In this document: positions 11,484 through 22,475 of the stretch, piece by piece
Position numbering within the stretch: the first letter of the stretch is position 1
Layout of the letters: every line of letters starts with the position of its first letter
NCBI RefSeq assembly: GCF_904849725.1
Contig: NC_058522.1
Span: 439,423,529-439,487,528 of the forward strand
DNA length: 64,000 nucleotides
Direction: 5' to 3'
DNA from: Hordeum vulgare subsp. vulgare
Taxonomy: Eukaryota; Streptophyta; Magnoliopsida; Poales; Poaceae
Position numbers and translations under genes: made by a program
The notes under the pieces: generated by a model
The model's input: the letters and a program-made list of their open reading frames with translations, nothing else
Databases searched by the model: none
What the model was told of the DNA's origin: nothing

Positions 11484-14400
11484 TGTGGGGACCCCGACTA
11501 ACGAGTCGAGATCTCCGTGCTCAGTGATCCCAGAGATCAATGCTCATCGAACACAGATACCGAATAAAAGAGTCTTACATCCATACATACCGTTTGATAC
11601 AATAAATGACCACTTCGGTCGAGTCTTACATATATAGGGCCTTAAAGGCCTACACTTGAAACTGAACCAATAGCGGAATTATTGGTTGAAAACGTGAACC
11701 CATGCCATCAGCCTTAACCTACAGGCATTCTGACTGGGAAACATCCTAGCTCGCATGAGCGTCACCGAGTTAATCTTCACCATATCCTGTCTTTCACACC
11801 TGGTCAATGAAATAACCAGTGGCAAGCCAATGAGTACTTTGAATGTACTCGCAAACAGCACATGACATGAACAATGAAAGTGAAGGATAACAATATCATC
11901 CATCTTTAGTGTAACTCATCCGGGTGGAATGATCATGAATATGCATCAAGTTAAATAATTACTCTTGAAGAACAGGTTACAGATATCAATATATCTGTCG
12001 AGGGCTGAACCATCCAGGTTCACCCTATATGCCAAGTCACCAAACTTGGGCATATCCTTGTTATTAAAGCAACACCTTTCTCAACACCATACACACACAT
12101 ACTCACACACACTTGGTTTATGCGGAAATATCAGGATGTAGTTTAAGCAGGATTACCCAACTATCCTTGACCGTGGACACGGCTATTCGAATAGTTTACA
12201 CTCTGCAGAGGTAGTACGCTAGACCCACGAGATCCGCGAAACTTCCGTGTCATCCACGACTCGCGGTATATCACATACCCGAGGTAAGTGCCCGATCAAT
12301 GCCTTTCCCCTGACGATACTAGACAAAGAGGTCCACTCGATTGGTACCCAGCCCACATGTCATACGTCTTACGAGCACCAACTCTGGACCGTACCGGACT
12401 GGAACTCATAAAAATGGCATAGTCGTCCTACCCGGCACGACCCCATCACTAGAGTGACCACACATCACTCCCGCCACTAGTAATGTGGCTCTTTGCTAGC
12501 ACCGACCAGAGTAATTAACATAGCCCCGTCCCATAAGGGGTAACGTGGTCGTACTGGTAAGGTTGGGACGGTCGACACATCATAAATCTAATCCCATTTC
12601 CGAAACCTTAATCACACAAATACCGGGTGCATCACTTCACCAAAAGTGACCACCTAACTCATCATCACCCTCGGGCATTAGTGGCACCCGACGGGGTTTT
12701 CATAAACTCTTGCTTTATGACAACACATGCTCATGATGTTACTACTACTATCTTTACTTGTCAACATGGTATTAGCATGACCCTGAAGGGGTAGAGTCAA
12801 GCTCAATGCAAATGCTCCGGAGGAGCCTTCGGTAAAATCATATCAAATGATTACCGACACTTATGATCATATGCAACGGAAATACTTGCTATTCTATCAT
12901 GCAAAGTAACATATGCTCACTCATGGTCAAAGGGCTGCTTGCCTTGCTCACGTAAGTCCTCGAGGTCTTCGAGGTCTTACGCTCCAACTCCGAATACTAT
13001 GTCTACCCGTCAACTATCGTCGGAAACAACCACGGTAAGCCACACAGCAAGCAAAAATAAAAGTGTTCTATAAATAGAAGTTTTATTTTTCTTGGACCTC
13101 TCTGGTCATAAGAAAATACCTGAATCTTTTCATAGGAGATTTGGATCATCAAGGATTTTTGAATAGGTGAAAGGAGCAATAGGTGATTATTGAAGGAGCC
13201 AACAGAAATCAATCTGTTAAAAATGAGTGAAGGCACCCATTTAACAGAGCATGATTTTAGAAATATTTAGTAAGTGGTTTCACTAGATTTGAAGTTGAAA
13301 TTAATATACTAGGATTTTTCTAATGTGGAATAAATAGCAATAGGAAGCTATTTATTTATTATAATAGAAATAGGTCACACAAAAATGTTGACCAGGGTTC
13401 TAAAAATAGGGAATGATTTAAGAAGGCTTCGGAAATTTGAATCACTCCAATTGGAGTTGATCTGAAGCCTATTTGATTTTTGAAAGGGGAGCTAGAAGCA
13501 TCCCAAATCTGTATTTAAATATAAATACATTATGAAAGTTGTTTGGAAAAATGTGCAAAGTCAATATTTGGATAGATCTTTATTTTAGGGACTTGCAGAA
13601 ATTTGAATCATCAGATTTGGAGTTAGAATAGATTTAATATGGAATTTATAAGTTTAACCAAATAGAAAATGGGGAAAGGCTTAGCTTCAGTTTATCTAAC
13701 GCTTAGGCGTTGGATAGGCCTTCGGTCGGCCCACTGGCTTGGCTTGGCCAGCCGAGCCACACGGGAGACGCCTTTGCGCGAAATGCGCTTCCCACGCGGG
13801 GAGACGGCCTTCCACCGAGGCGCGGCCACTTAAGTGACGCGGCCCACCTGGCGGCCTCGCCGACATGCTGACGAGCGGGCCCACAGCCTTTCTTCAACCT
13901 CCCGCTCGACCAGGGAGGAGCAGAGGCCCGATCCCGACGGCATGCCCACGCCCTTCCTCGCGGCTCCGGCCACACACGGCCGCGCCCCGGCCGACGGCTC
14001 CCTCGGTGCAAGGCTGCTGCGCTTGCCTGGAGCCCTAGCGCCGTCGGACGCCTACGGGGGGGAGGGGGGAAAGGTCCTGTCCGCGAGGATGCTGTCGACG
14101 CCAGCTGTGCTAACTGGCGCACGGGCCGCCGTTGGACTGCAGGGAACGCGGGGGAAAAACTCCCAGGCGTTGGGGCATGCCACGGAGGCTTCACGAGAGA
14201 TGGGGAGGGCTCGGCTAGGCGCGGCCCTGCGTGGAGGCCGATGGCAAGTTCGGCCTTTGCCGTGCTTGCCTAGAGGAGGAGGGCCAAGGAGGCTCCGGAG
14301 TGCTTCTGGGAGAGGGAGAGAGGAGCATGGGGCAGCAATGCTTGGGGAAGAAGGGTAGATGGAGGGGGAGTCTGCAGGGAGAGCTCGAGAGCTCCCGGAG

Positions 14401-16420
14401 CTCTCTGTCATGCATGAAGACACGCGTCCCTGGGGCGTCTTGGAGGTTAGCCAGCGTCGGGAGGAGCTTGGACCAGTCAAACGAGATGCCCTGGTGCTCT
14501 GAGACACTAAGAAACGGTCGGATGGGGTCTAGAGGAAAGAAACAAAGCGCATAGCACCCATACTGCAGGCCAGAGTGGTGGTCACCACAGTCACCTGTGC
14601 CTACAGGGTCCAAATGGCGAGTCCAACTTGTCTGGGAGGTCGGGCATGCTACCTGGAAGGTGATTGAGGAGTTTGGCTGCAAGTGGAGTTCATTTGATCG
14701 GCTCTTGACTGAGGTAAACATTTCAGCAGGAAACTACGGGCTGAAACAAATGGTTTTTACAGGCAGGGGTGGGAGGTGAAACCATGTCCTCGAGCATGTG
14801 GTATGGAAGGACTCCACACCTGCAAAAATTCAGCTCAAGAAAAGAAGTGTAGCTAGCACTTGTTGTACAAAGCTACTTTTCAGCCAGAAATGAACTTGAA
14901 GAGGTGCTGCTCATTTTTCCTACATGAGCATGCCATCTCTTGGTTCTAAATGAAGCTTTGGCATAGAATAGATGCTCTGGAAAGAGTTGGGGGCTTTGGG
15001 TTAAGCAGAAGCATGGGAAGAGAGGTAAAATAGTGATTCCAAGGGTGAAAATAAGAGAAAGCTAAAAAGGTTCCTTCCCCAATAATTGACCAGTGGCCAT
15101 GGGGATGTTATTGGAGATAAAATGTAACTATATGAGGCTGTGGTAGAAAGTTGAGCTCAAGGGAAAAAGTGGAAGGGGCAAAAGAAGCCAAATTAGTGAG
15201 TGCACACAAGGTGTTTGATCTGTGGTTGGGCTACTAGATGAATTCCAATGGCTATGAAACTTAACAGGATCAAATAATATATGAAAATAGGCTTGCACAC
15301 CAAATTTGGGATTTGCTGGAGAAGTTTTCCAATGTAGACTTGGAAAACCCTTGAAATGGGCAGAAATGAATGTCTGCTTACAACCCTGCTCAAATAAATT
15401 CCCACAAATCCAATATTTGGTGTAGGGGCATTATTTGAGCATTAAGGCATGCACAAAAAGTTTGAGGTCAATTGGAGAAACTTTATAATGTAAAGTTTAC
15501 CAAAGTCAGAAATCAACAGAGAGGGTTTTGAGGGTCTTAGGACAAGTTCTTCTATTCTCCTTGGTGTACCACTTAGTGTGGATGCCTTATTGGAGTATTG
15601 GAACATGTCCACCAAATTTGAGCACAATTGGAGACACTTCATAGAGTTGCTCAAATTTGATTCTGGACAGATAGGGTTTTAGAGTGATTAGGGGAGTCAA
15701 ATCAACCTGTATTAAAATGAAATTTGGCAAGATCATCAAGAATATCATAGATGACATGCTAGAATTTTACTGGAATTTATTGAGAATATTTCTTATAGAA
15801 ATATTCCAAAAGCTTGAAATAGGCAGGAATGGTTTTGGAGGGTTTTGCCCAATATTTTGAACATGACCATCTGTTGAAACTCATAAATATGGAATAAATA
15901 TACCCACTCAGTTCCCCTAAATTTTATTAAATATTTTGAAAGCAATAAAAATAATTTCCCTTCATAGGAGTCCATTTCTGGCCTCACAAAAAGGCTTTTA
16001 AATAAAATAATAAAATAACTTCTAAAATAATAATATGATGATTTTTGGAAGAAATTTTGATAATAGGTTTTAAATAAAAGTATTGGTGCACAATAAATTC
16101 CCTAATATGAGGACTTGTAGTACAAACCTCATCACACGGGTTTGAAAGTTTAATTCAAAGAAATGCTTTTTGGTGAAAATAATATTTGGTGAAAATAGAT
16201 ATTTATCCTAAACACATGGCATGATCATTAGGCACGAGATCATGGAATAAGGAGGTGAATAGGAGGATGGCAAGAATTAATGGGGAGCAATCACATGCAT
16301 TCAAGCAAACAGGCAAACAATAGTCACTCCAAGCATCACAAGCACTCACAATTTTTTTAATTGGTCCTAAGTTTTGAAATAAGTTAATTAGTCAGGAAGG
16401 CCAAAAACTGGGGTGTGACA
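11484..16420 (-). repeat. LARD 3' LTR (4937 bp)
   Basis: Matches 54413-59354 over its whole length; two sampled 270-300-base stretches differ at about 3-4 % of positions. A GC-rich block at 13690-14480 may be leader sequence, since a TATA-like CTATTTATAG on the minus strand lies at 13069-13078. Frames in the GC-rich block are present in both LTRs because the LTRs are copies, and they show no recognisable protein. A poly-AC/TG stretch lies near 12090-12115. Confidence 0.95.
13069..13078. promoter_or_regulatory. TATA-like site in LARD LTR
   Basis: CTATAAATAG, near-palindromic and so readable on either strand. It is conserved at 56019-56028 in the other LTR. Whether it drives minus-strand LARD transcription is inference. 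Confidence 0.35.
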
Positions 16421-16436
16421 ATCTTACCCCCTTAAG
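16421..16436 (-). other. LARD polypurine tract
   Basis: On the minus strand CTTAAGGGGGTAAGAT directly precedes the 3' LTR start TGTCACACCCC. It primes plus-strand DNA synthesis. It confirms the minus orientation set by the primer site at 54396-54408. Confidence 0.8.
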
Positions 16437-16875
16437 AAAATCTCGTCCCCGATATTTCTAGGCTAGGGGTTGGAGGATACAAAATCTTTGGCGATGGCTA
16501 GACGAATGCTGATGACAACAAACCTTCTCCTGCAACGGCACGAGAAGAATGCTGCTAGCACTCCCCGGCAACGAAACTAGAAGAATGTTGTTGATGGCCC
16601 ACCAGCGCGTGGGTTCGCAGCAGTTTTCGAGGGTAGAGTATTTGACCCAAATTTGTTGGTTAGCCAGGGAGGAGGTGAGAGAATACCCTCGAGTATTAGC
16701 AGCTGAATTTGTCAGATTCAACCACACCTGAAAGATTTGTATCTGCAAGCACAGTAGTAACATCAAAGCAACGAGTAACGGCAGTGTAACGAGCAACAGC
16801 AGTGGCAAGGAACAGCAGTAGTGACAGCAGTAGCAAGTAGCAACGGTAACAAGCGACAGTAATAGCAACAGTAGG

Positions 16876-16990
16876 AGCAGAGCAAGACAAGTAACAACAG
16901 TAGCAACAGTAGTAGTAGCAGCAGAGCAAGACAAGTAACAGCAGTAGCAACAGTAGTAGCAGCAGCAGAGCAATACAAGTAACAACAGTA
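16876..16990. repeat. 44-base minisatellite in the Athila LTR
   Basis: About 2.6 units of a GCAGAGCAAGACAAGTAAC-headed repeat with a CAG/TAG-rich tail. The partner LTR has the same number of units at 25299-25411. Confidence 0.75.
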
Positions 16991-17780
16991 GGACAAACTC
17001 GTAGGCAATGGGTCGGTGATTTGTTTGGATGATATTCATCATGCAACAGCTATAACACGGAGAGATATGTGGCTAGCTCCCGTTCGTCAATGTGATGTAG
17101 GCATGCATTCCGTGTGTCGTCATACGTGGTTAGGGAAAAGAACTTGCATGACATCTATTGTCCATTCCTCCCGTGGCAGCGGGGTCCAAAAGGAAACTAC
17201 GGGATATTAAGGTTCTCCTTTTAATAAAGAACCGGACCAACGCATTAGCACTTGGTGAACACATGAACTCCTCAAACTATGCTCATCACCGGGAGTGGTT
17301 CCAGTTATTGTCACCCCGGGGTTGCCGGATCATAACACATAGTAGGTAACTACAACTTGCAAGATCGGATCTAAAACACACATATATTGGTGACAACATA
17401 ATAATTTCAGATCTGAAATCATGGCACTCGGGCCCTAGTGACAAGCATTAAGCATGGCAAAGTAGTAGCAACATCAATCTCAGAACATAGTGGATACTAG
17501 GGATCAATCCCCATGAAAACTAACTCGATTACATGATAGATCTCATCCTACTCATCACCGCCCAGCGAGCCTACGAATAGATTACTCATGAACGACGAAG
17601 AGCTTCATGGAATTGGAGAGGGAATAAGGTTGATGATGATGATGGTGACGATTTCCCCTCTCCGGAGCCCAAGACGGACTCCAGAGCTGCCCTCCAGGTG
17701 AAGAATAGGTGGTGGCAGCGCCTCCGTATCGAAAACGCGACGAAAACTTCTCTTTTTTATTTTTTCTGGGACGAAAGGGA

Positions 17781-17788
17781 TCTTATAG
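17781..17788 (-). promoter_or_regulatory. TATA-like box of the Athila LTR
   Basis: CTATAAGA on the minus strand, conserved in the partner LTR at 34805-34812. It is a plausible core promoter for the genomic transcript. Confidence 0.5.
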
Positions 17789-18115
17789 AGCTAGAGTTGG
17801 GGGCGACAGAGCCGTGTGGGCCCCACAAGCCTGCCCACCGCCACCAGAGGGGGGTGGTGGCGGAGCCAGGGCTTGTGGCCCACTGGCCCACCCCCTGAGG
17901 TGGAACTTGGCGTAGATATTTTTCTTATTTTCCAAAACTGCTCCCCGTAAATTTTCAGGACGTTTGGAGAACTTTGATTTCTGCACAAAAATAACACCAA
18001 GGCAATTTTGGTGAAAACAGCGTCAGTCCAGGTTAGTTCCATTCAAATCATGCAAATTAGAGTCCAAAACAAGGGCAAAAGAGTTTGGAAAAGTAGATAC
18101 GATGGAGACGTATCA

Positions 18116-18131
18116 ACTCCCCCAAGCTTAA
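18116..18131 (-). other. Athila polypurine tract
   Basis: TAAGCTTGGGGGAGT on the minus strand, immediately before the 3' LTR. A near-identical tract occurs at 20002-20020. Confidence 0.8.
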
Positions 18132-20134
18132 AACCTTGCTTCTCCTCAAGCAACTCAGTTGACAAACTGAGAGAGAAAGAAAAACTTTGACAAACTCTGT
18201 TTGATCTTGTTGTTGCAACTATGTCTAACTCATAACCAGAATTTCAGCAAGATCACAAGTTAACCACATAAGCAAATGACACAAAGGTCTGACGGTAAAC
18301 TAATATCAATGGCATAATCAGCTAACGAGCAAATAATAATGAGTTTCAAATACCAACACTTTAATCAAAACAAGCATGAAGCAATATGAATAGGTGGTAT
18401 TTCGCTAGCTCTTTCTGAAACCGAAAACATAAATGCAGAGTAGTTTCAAAGATCAAGGGCTGACTAAACATTGTAATTCATAGCAACGAAGATCCAGTCA
18501 CAGTCATACTCAATATCAATCAAAAGAAAAGCATAAAAATGACAGAGGTGCTCTCTAATTGGTGCTTATATAAGAGAGGATGACTCAACAGGAAAATAAA
18601 TAGACAGGCCCTTCGCAGAGGGAAGCATTGATTTGCAGAGGTGCCAGAGCTCAAGCTTTGAAAACAGAGATAATAATTTTGGGTGGCATGCTTTCATTGT
18701 CAACGCAATGACCAAGAGTTCTCAATATCTTCCATATACTCATGCTATAGGCGGTTCCCAAACAGAAAAGTAAAGTTTTAACTCCCCCACCACCAATCAA
18801 TCACACTCCACGGCTAGCCGAATCCTCGGGTAACGTCCATACTAACATCAATCCGGGGGGAGTCTTGTTTTACAGTTATGTTTTCGATTTAAGCGTGGAA
18901 CTGGGCATTCCAATTACCAGCCCCTTTCTCGTGAATGACTGTGAATAAACGCATGTCGAGGATAACACTCCTTGCATGGAAGATACCAATAGCCCTCTGT
19001 CACCACATGAGCGGTTCGGGCATGCAAAATAGATTATTTCTTGAAGGTTTAGAGAATGGAACATGCAAATTTACTTGGAACGGCAGGTAGATACCGCAAA
19101 TAGGTAGGTACGGTGGACTCTCATGGAAAAACTTTTGGGTTTATGGAAGTGGATGCACAAGTAGTATTCCCGCTTAGTACAAGTGAAGGCTAGCAAAAGA
19201 CTCGGAAGCGACCAACTAGAGAACGACAACAATCATCAAGATGCAATGAGTTTGACTAACATTAAATGCAAGCATGAACAGGATATAAATCACCATGAAC
19301 ACGAACATCATAGAGGCTATGTTGATTTTGTTTCAACTACATGCATGAACATGCGCCAAGTCAAGCCACTTGAAACACTCAAAGGAGAATAACATCCTAT
19401 CATACTACATCATAGTTATCTCAAAATCTATGTTGGCATTCAAGACAAACCATTATAAGCTCTCAGCTAAATAAGCATGGCATCAGAAACTATGATCTCT
19501 AAGTTGTCATTGCAAACATGGTTCTCTCACAACAAAGCTAAATCTGGGTCGACAAGCTAGTCATATTTACAAAAACAAAATAGATAGAGTTCATACCAGC
19601 TTTTCAGTCTCAGTCACTTCATCATATATCATCATTGTTGCCTTTCATTTGCACGATCGAACGATGTGAACAATAATAAGCGCATTGGACTAAGATGAAT
19701 CTGCAGGCAAACACAAAGGAGAAGACAAAATAATATGGCTCTTTGAAAGCTAAACAGGTAAGCATGTAAGAACCACTAAACATTGTAACCAATATCTTGT
19801 ACCTTGACACAAAGAAAAAGAAAACTATTTACAAGGGAAAGCTCCCAACAAGCAAAAGAAGAAAGAAAAATCTTTTTGGGTTTTCTCAAAAGGACACAAA
19901 ACAAGAAAATGAAAAGAAATTAGCATGGATAATACAGTGGCAAAGTGTAAACACCGGCTAACAGAGTGAAAGCATAAGCATGAATGTAAAGTCGGTGAGA
20001 ACACGTACTCCCCCAAGCTTAGGCTTTTGGCCTAGCTTGGTCTACTCCCATGGATGATCCTGGCGAAACCCAAAGTCATAATGGGTGTTATACGGGAGTG
20101 CGGCAGCCACTGCTTGAATAGCTGCCTCACGAAG
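18132..20134 (-). other. Athila 3' non-coding region with a second purine tract
   Basis: Two kilobases between the stop of the third ORF and the 3' LTR, with no frame that looks coding. At 20002-20020 the minus strand reads AAGCTTGGGGGAGTACGTG, repeating the tract at the LTR edge. Another CCCCC-rich spot is at 18781-18788. Confidence 0.7.
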
Positions 20135-21059
20135 TCAAGCAGCAGTCGCCTCCCTCTCATACTCCTCTGCCTCTCCTATGGTTATGTAGTATCTTCGTTT
20201 TACCTGAAAGTCAAAGAAAGCACGAGTAGGAAGGATAATATGGAAAACACGTTGCCAGTTAAATATCAAGCGGTATAGGAGGGATCCATGATCTGTCTCA
20301 AGGAACTGGTAGCATGTTAGAGCGACACGATCAAGGTAGGCTGTACGAAGAAGAGGGTCTTCTAGACGGATGGATACTCCAAGAAAATTTGCTAAGCATG
20401 TAGCATAAACTCCACCAAAGAAATCCCCCTCACTGGCATTTTTATTCAGCCTCCTTGCTGTAATAGCTCCCATATTAAAGCTCGTGTCACCTGTTACTGC
20501 GCTCTTAAGGATACTAAGGTCGGAAGCGCATAGGTGACAATGTGCACCCTTGCCGTTAATGCACCTACCTATGAAGAGGGCAAGGTAGTGCAAGGCAGGG
20601 AAATGGATGCTTCCTATGGTGGCTTGCGTGATATCTCTGGTTTCTCCAACAGTTATACTGGAGACAAAGTCTCTGACCGAAGACTTAGGAGGATCATTAA
20701 CACTACCCCAATCGGGTATCTTGCAAATCCTATTGAAATCCTCCAGATCCACGGTATAGGATTTATCGTACAGGTCAAACAGTATGGATGATTCACGGCC
20801 AGCTAAAAATTTAAATCTACGCACGAAAGAGGCAGTGAGCATAACATACTGTTCACATTTATCTAAGAGGAATTCTGCTAACCCGACATTGCGGACAAGT
20901 GCATCAAACTCATCCTTGAAACCTGCTTCGATCATAAACTCATCGGAAGGCCATTCACATGGTTGTACCGGTGCGTCCCTTAGTTGAAAAGGTTTCCCGA
21001 AAGGAAAGACGAGGACCCTTCTTACTTGAGGAACCACCATAAAACTTCCTCCTGAACAT
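20135..21059 (-). pseudogene. Athila third ORF (plant transposon-associated protein), one frameshift
   Basis: A protein of about 308 residues lying downstream of gag/protease. Its role in Athila elements is not established; similar frames are often annotated only as putative plant transposon protein. The ATG at 21059 opens MFRRKFYGGSSSKKG, a basic serine-rich tail. A frame change near 20960 leads into CEWPSDEFMIEAGF, then HFPALHYLALFIGRCINGKG, and the frame ends AEEYEREATAA with the stop at 20135. No signal peptide or clear membrane segment is seen. It is preceded by a probable intron (21293-21072) and an LTR-like module (21665-21430), which suggests a separate spliced transcript. With only one frameshift in 0.9 kb it is better kept than the element's other coding parts. 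Confidence 0.7.
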
Positions 21060-21071
21060 AGTTTCCTTATG

Positions 21072-21293
21072 CTGAAATTTTTGAAGTACAAGAGAAAAGT
21101 GAATAAAGACCCACCACACCTTGTAGCAACTACTCCTACTAGTGCCTAGAGACCGTATCACGCGCTAAAACTACTTGGGACCAACTAAAATCAACATTTC
21201 TAGCTCAAGAACAGGGTCACCAAGGTAGCAAGAATTCGCGAAGGATAAAGCACTAGAGCAAAAACTAATTGGACCAATGGAGGAGTCACTTAC
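21072..21293 (-). other. Probable intron in the leader of the Athila third ORF
   Basis: The donor CTG|GTAAGTG lies at 21293 and the acceptor AAAATTTCAG|C ends at 21072, 13 bases before the ATG at 21059. The 222-base interval is T-rich near its 3' end. Both sites match plant consensus well. It is predicted only from sequence. Confidence 0.55.
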
Positions 21294-21429
21294 CAGGAAT
21301 AATTTCCCCAAAACGGTTCGGAGAATGGTGCTTTGAGCAAGGAGATCGAAAATCACAGCCAAATGAGCAAGAACATGGGTTTGAGCTGCGAAACAATTTT
21401 TTCTGGAGGTGGAAGAAGAGGCTGGGAGC

Positions 21430-21665
21430 TGGAATGAGTGGAGGGGGTGCCTGTGGGCCCCACAAGCTTGCACTCCGCCACCAGGGGGTAGGTGGCGGTG
21501 GCAGGGCTTGTGGCCCACTAGTCAGGCCCCCAGGCCAGCTCTCAGGCCCAGAAATTTTCAAAAATTCCAGAAAAAATCATACTAAATTTTCAGGACCATC
21601 GGAGAACTTTTATTTTCGAGGTATTTTTCTCCGGGACGCTAAAACAGAAAACAGGAAAAACTAAA
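21430..21665 (-). promoter_or_regulatory. LTR-like module upstream of the Athila third ORF
   Basis: This internal stretch repeats the order of motifs found in the Athila LTR around 17800-17995: a CCACCGCC...GGTGGCGG inverted repeat flanked by GGGCCCCACA and GCTTGTGGCCCAC, then AAATTTTCAGGAC and GGAGAACTTT. It occupies the place where pol should be. It may be a relic LTR segment serving as promoter or leader for the third ORF. No TATA box was found in it. Confidence 0.6.
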
Positions 21666-21981
21666 CTAATTCTATCATTTTTCTTCTAAGCAATAGAAAA
21701 GGAAAACTCAAAATAGAGGTATGTGACTCTCTGATTCATCCGTTTCATGGTCATCGAAAGAAATCCGTCAACGGGATTGATCAAGTCCTTATGACAAAAC
21801 CTTTTCAAATCGCAAGAGAGAACGGAGAATTTTCGAATAGCCACTAAGTCACCTCAATGGGGATATGTATCTCCCCAACAAGCAAGTCATACTTCATCTT
21901 GACACGAGGAATAGGGCATTCAAAGCTCCCAATAAGATTCGATGAAGTCTTTTCGATAGCATTGATGCAATGCACTGGATA

Positions 21982-22475
21982 TCATTTCTTCGGAAAGTGC
22001 ACTGTGTGCTCATTACCGTTGACATGGAAAGTGACATTGCCTTTGTTGCAATCTATAACAGCCCCTGCAGTGTTTAAAAAGGGTCTTCCGAGGATGATAG
22101 CCATGGCATCATCCGCGGGGATATCCAAGATAACAAAGTCTGTTAAGATAGTGGTATTAGCAACCACAACAGGCACATCCTCGCAACGCCGATAGGGAAG
22201 GCAGTTGATTTGTTGGCCATTTGCAGAGAAATTTTAGTGGGTGTCAACTTATCCAACTCAAGTCTACGATAAAGAGAGAGTGTCATAACACTAACACCGG
22301 CTCCAAGGTCACATAAGGCGGTTCTTACGTAGTTTCCTTTAATAGAGCAAGGTATAGTGGGCACTCCGGGATCACCAAGTTTATTAGAAGTTCCACCTTT
22401 AAAAGTGTAATTGGCAAGCATGGTGGAGATCTCAAGATCTGGTATCTTCCGTTTATTAGTCACGATATGTTTCAT
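21982..22475 (-). pseudogene. Athila protease domain, frameshifted
   Basis: An aspartic protease that would cleave the gag-pol polyprotein. The frame from 22475 shows ALCDLGAGVSVM, the Athila form (DLGA) of the DTG active site. After a frame change near 22160 the frame at 22176-21982 shows AIILGRPFLNTAGAVID, the hydrophobic flap-side signature. It follows gag in the same frame, separated only by a TAG at 22478-22476. A further short run of Athila-like sequence follows to about 21855. Then pol is lost. Confidence 0.8.

Larger units (their letters stand above)
16468..18115 (-). repeat. Athila 3' LTR (about 1.65 kb)
   Basis: Matches 24896-26030 plus 34627-35136 with roughly 3 % differences by eye, except for its last 15-20 bases (16468-16485), which diverge. 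The minus-strand TATA-like CTATAAGA is at 17781-17788. The uninterrupted CTTCATGGAATTGG (about 17606-17619) is a natural empty-site copy for the Angela insertion in the partner LTR. Cysteine/leucine-rich frames over the CAG-rich repeat are artefacts of low complexity. Confidence 0.9.

Noticed and set aside
13696..14779. Several GC-rich frames of 60-174 codons on both strands, repeated at 56648-57666
   Set aside because: They lie in the LARD LTR and recur only because the LTRs are copies. They have no motif, overlap in several frames, and the copies differ by frame-changing indels.
16458..17046. Leucine/cysteine-rich frames of up to 194 codons (also 24887-25401)
   Set aside because: Translation of a CAG/TAG-rich minisatellite; all three frames are open and there is no protein-like composition.
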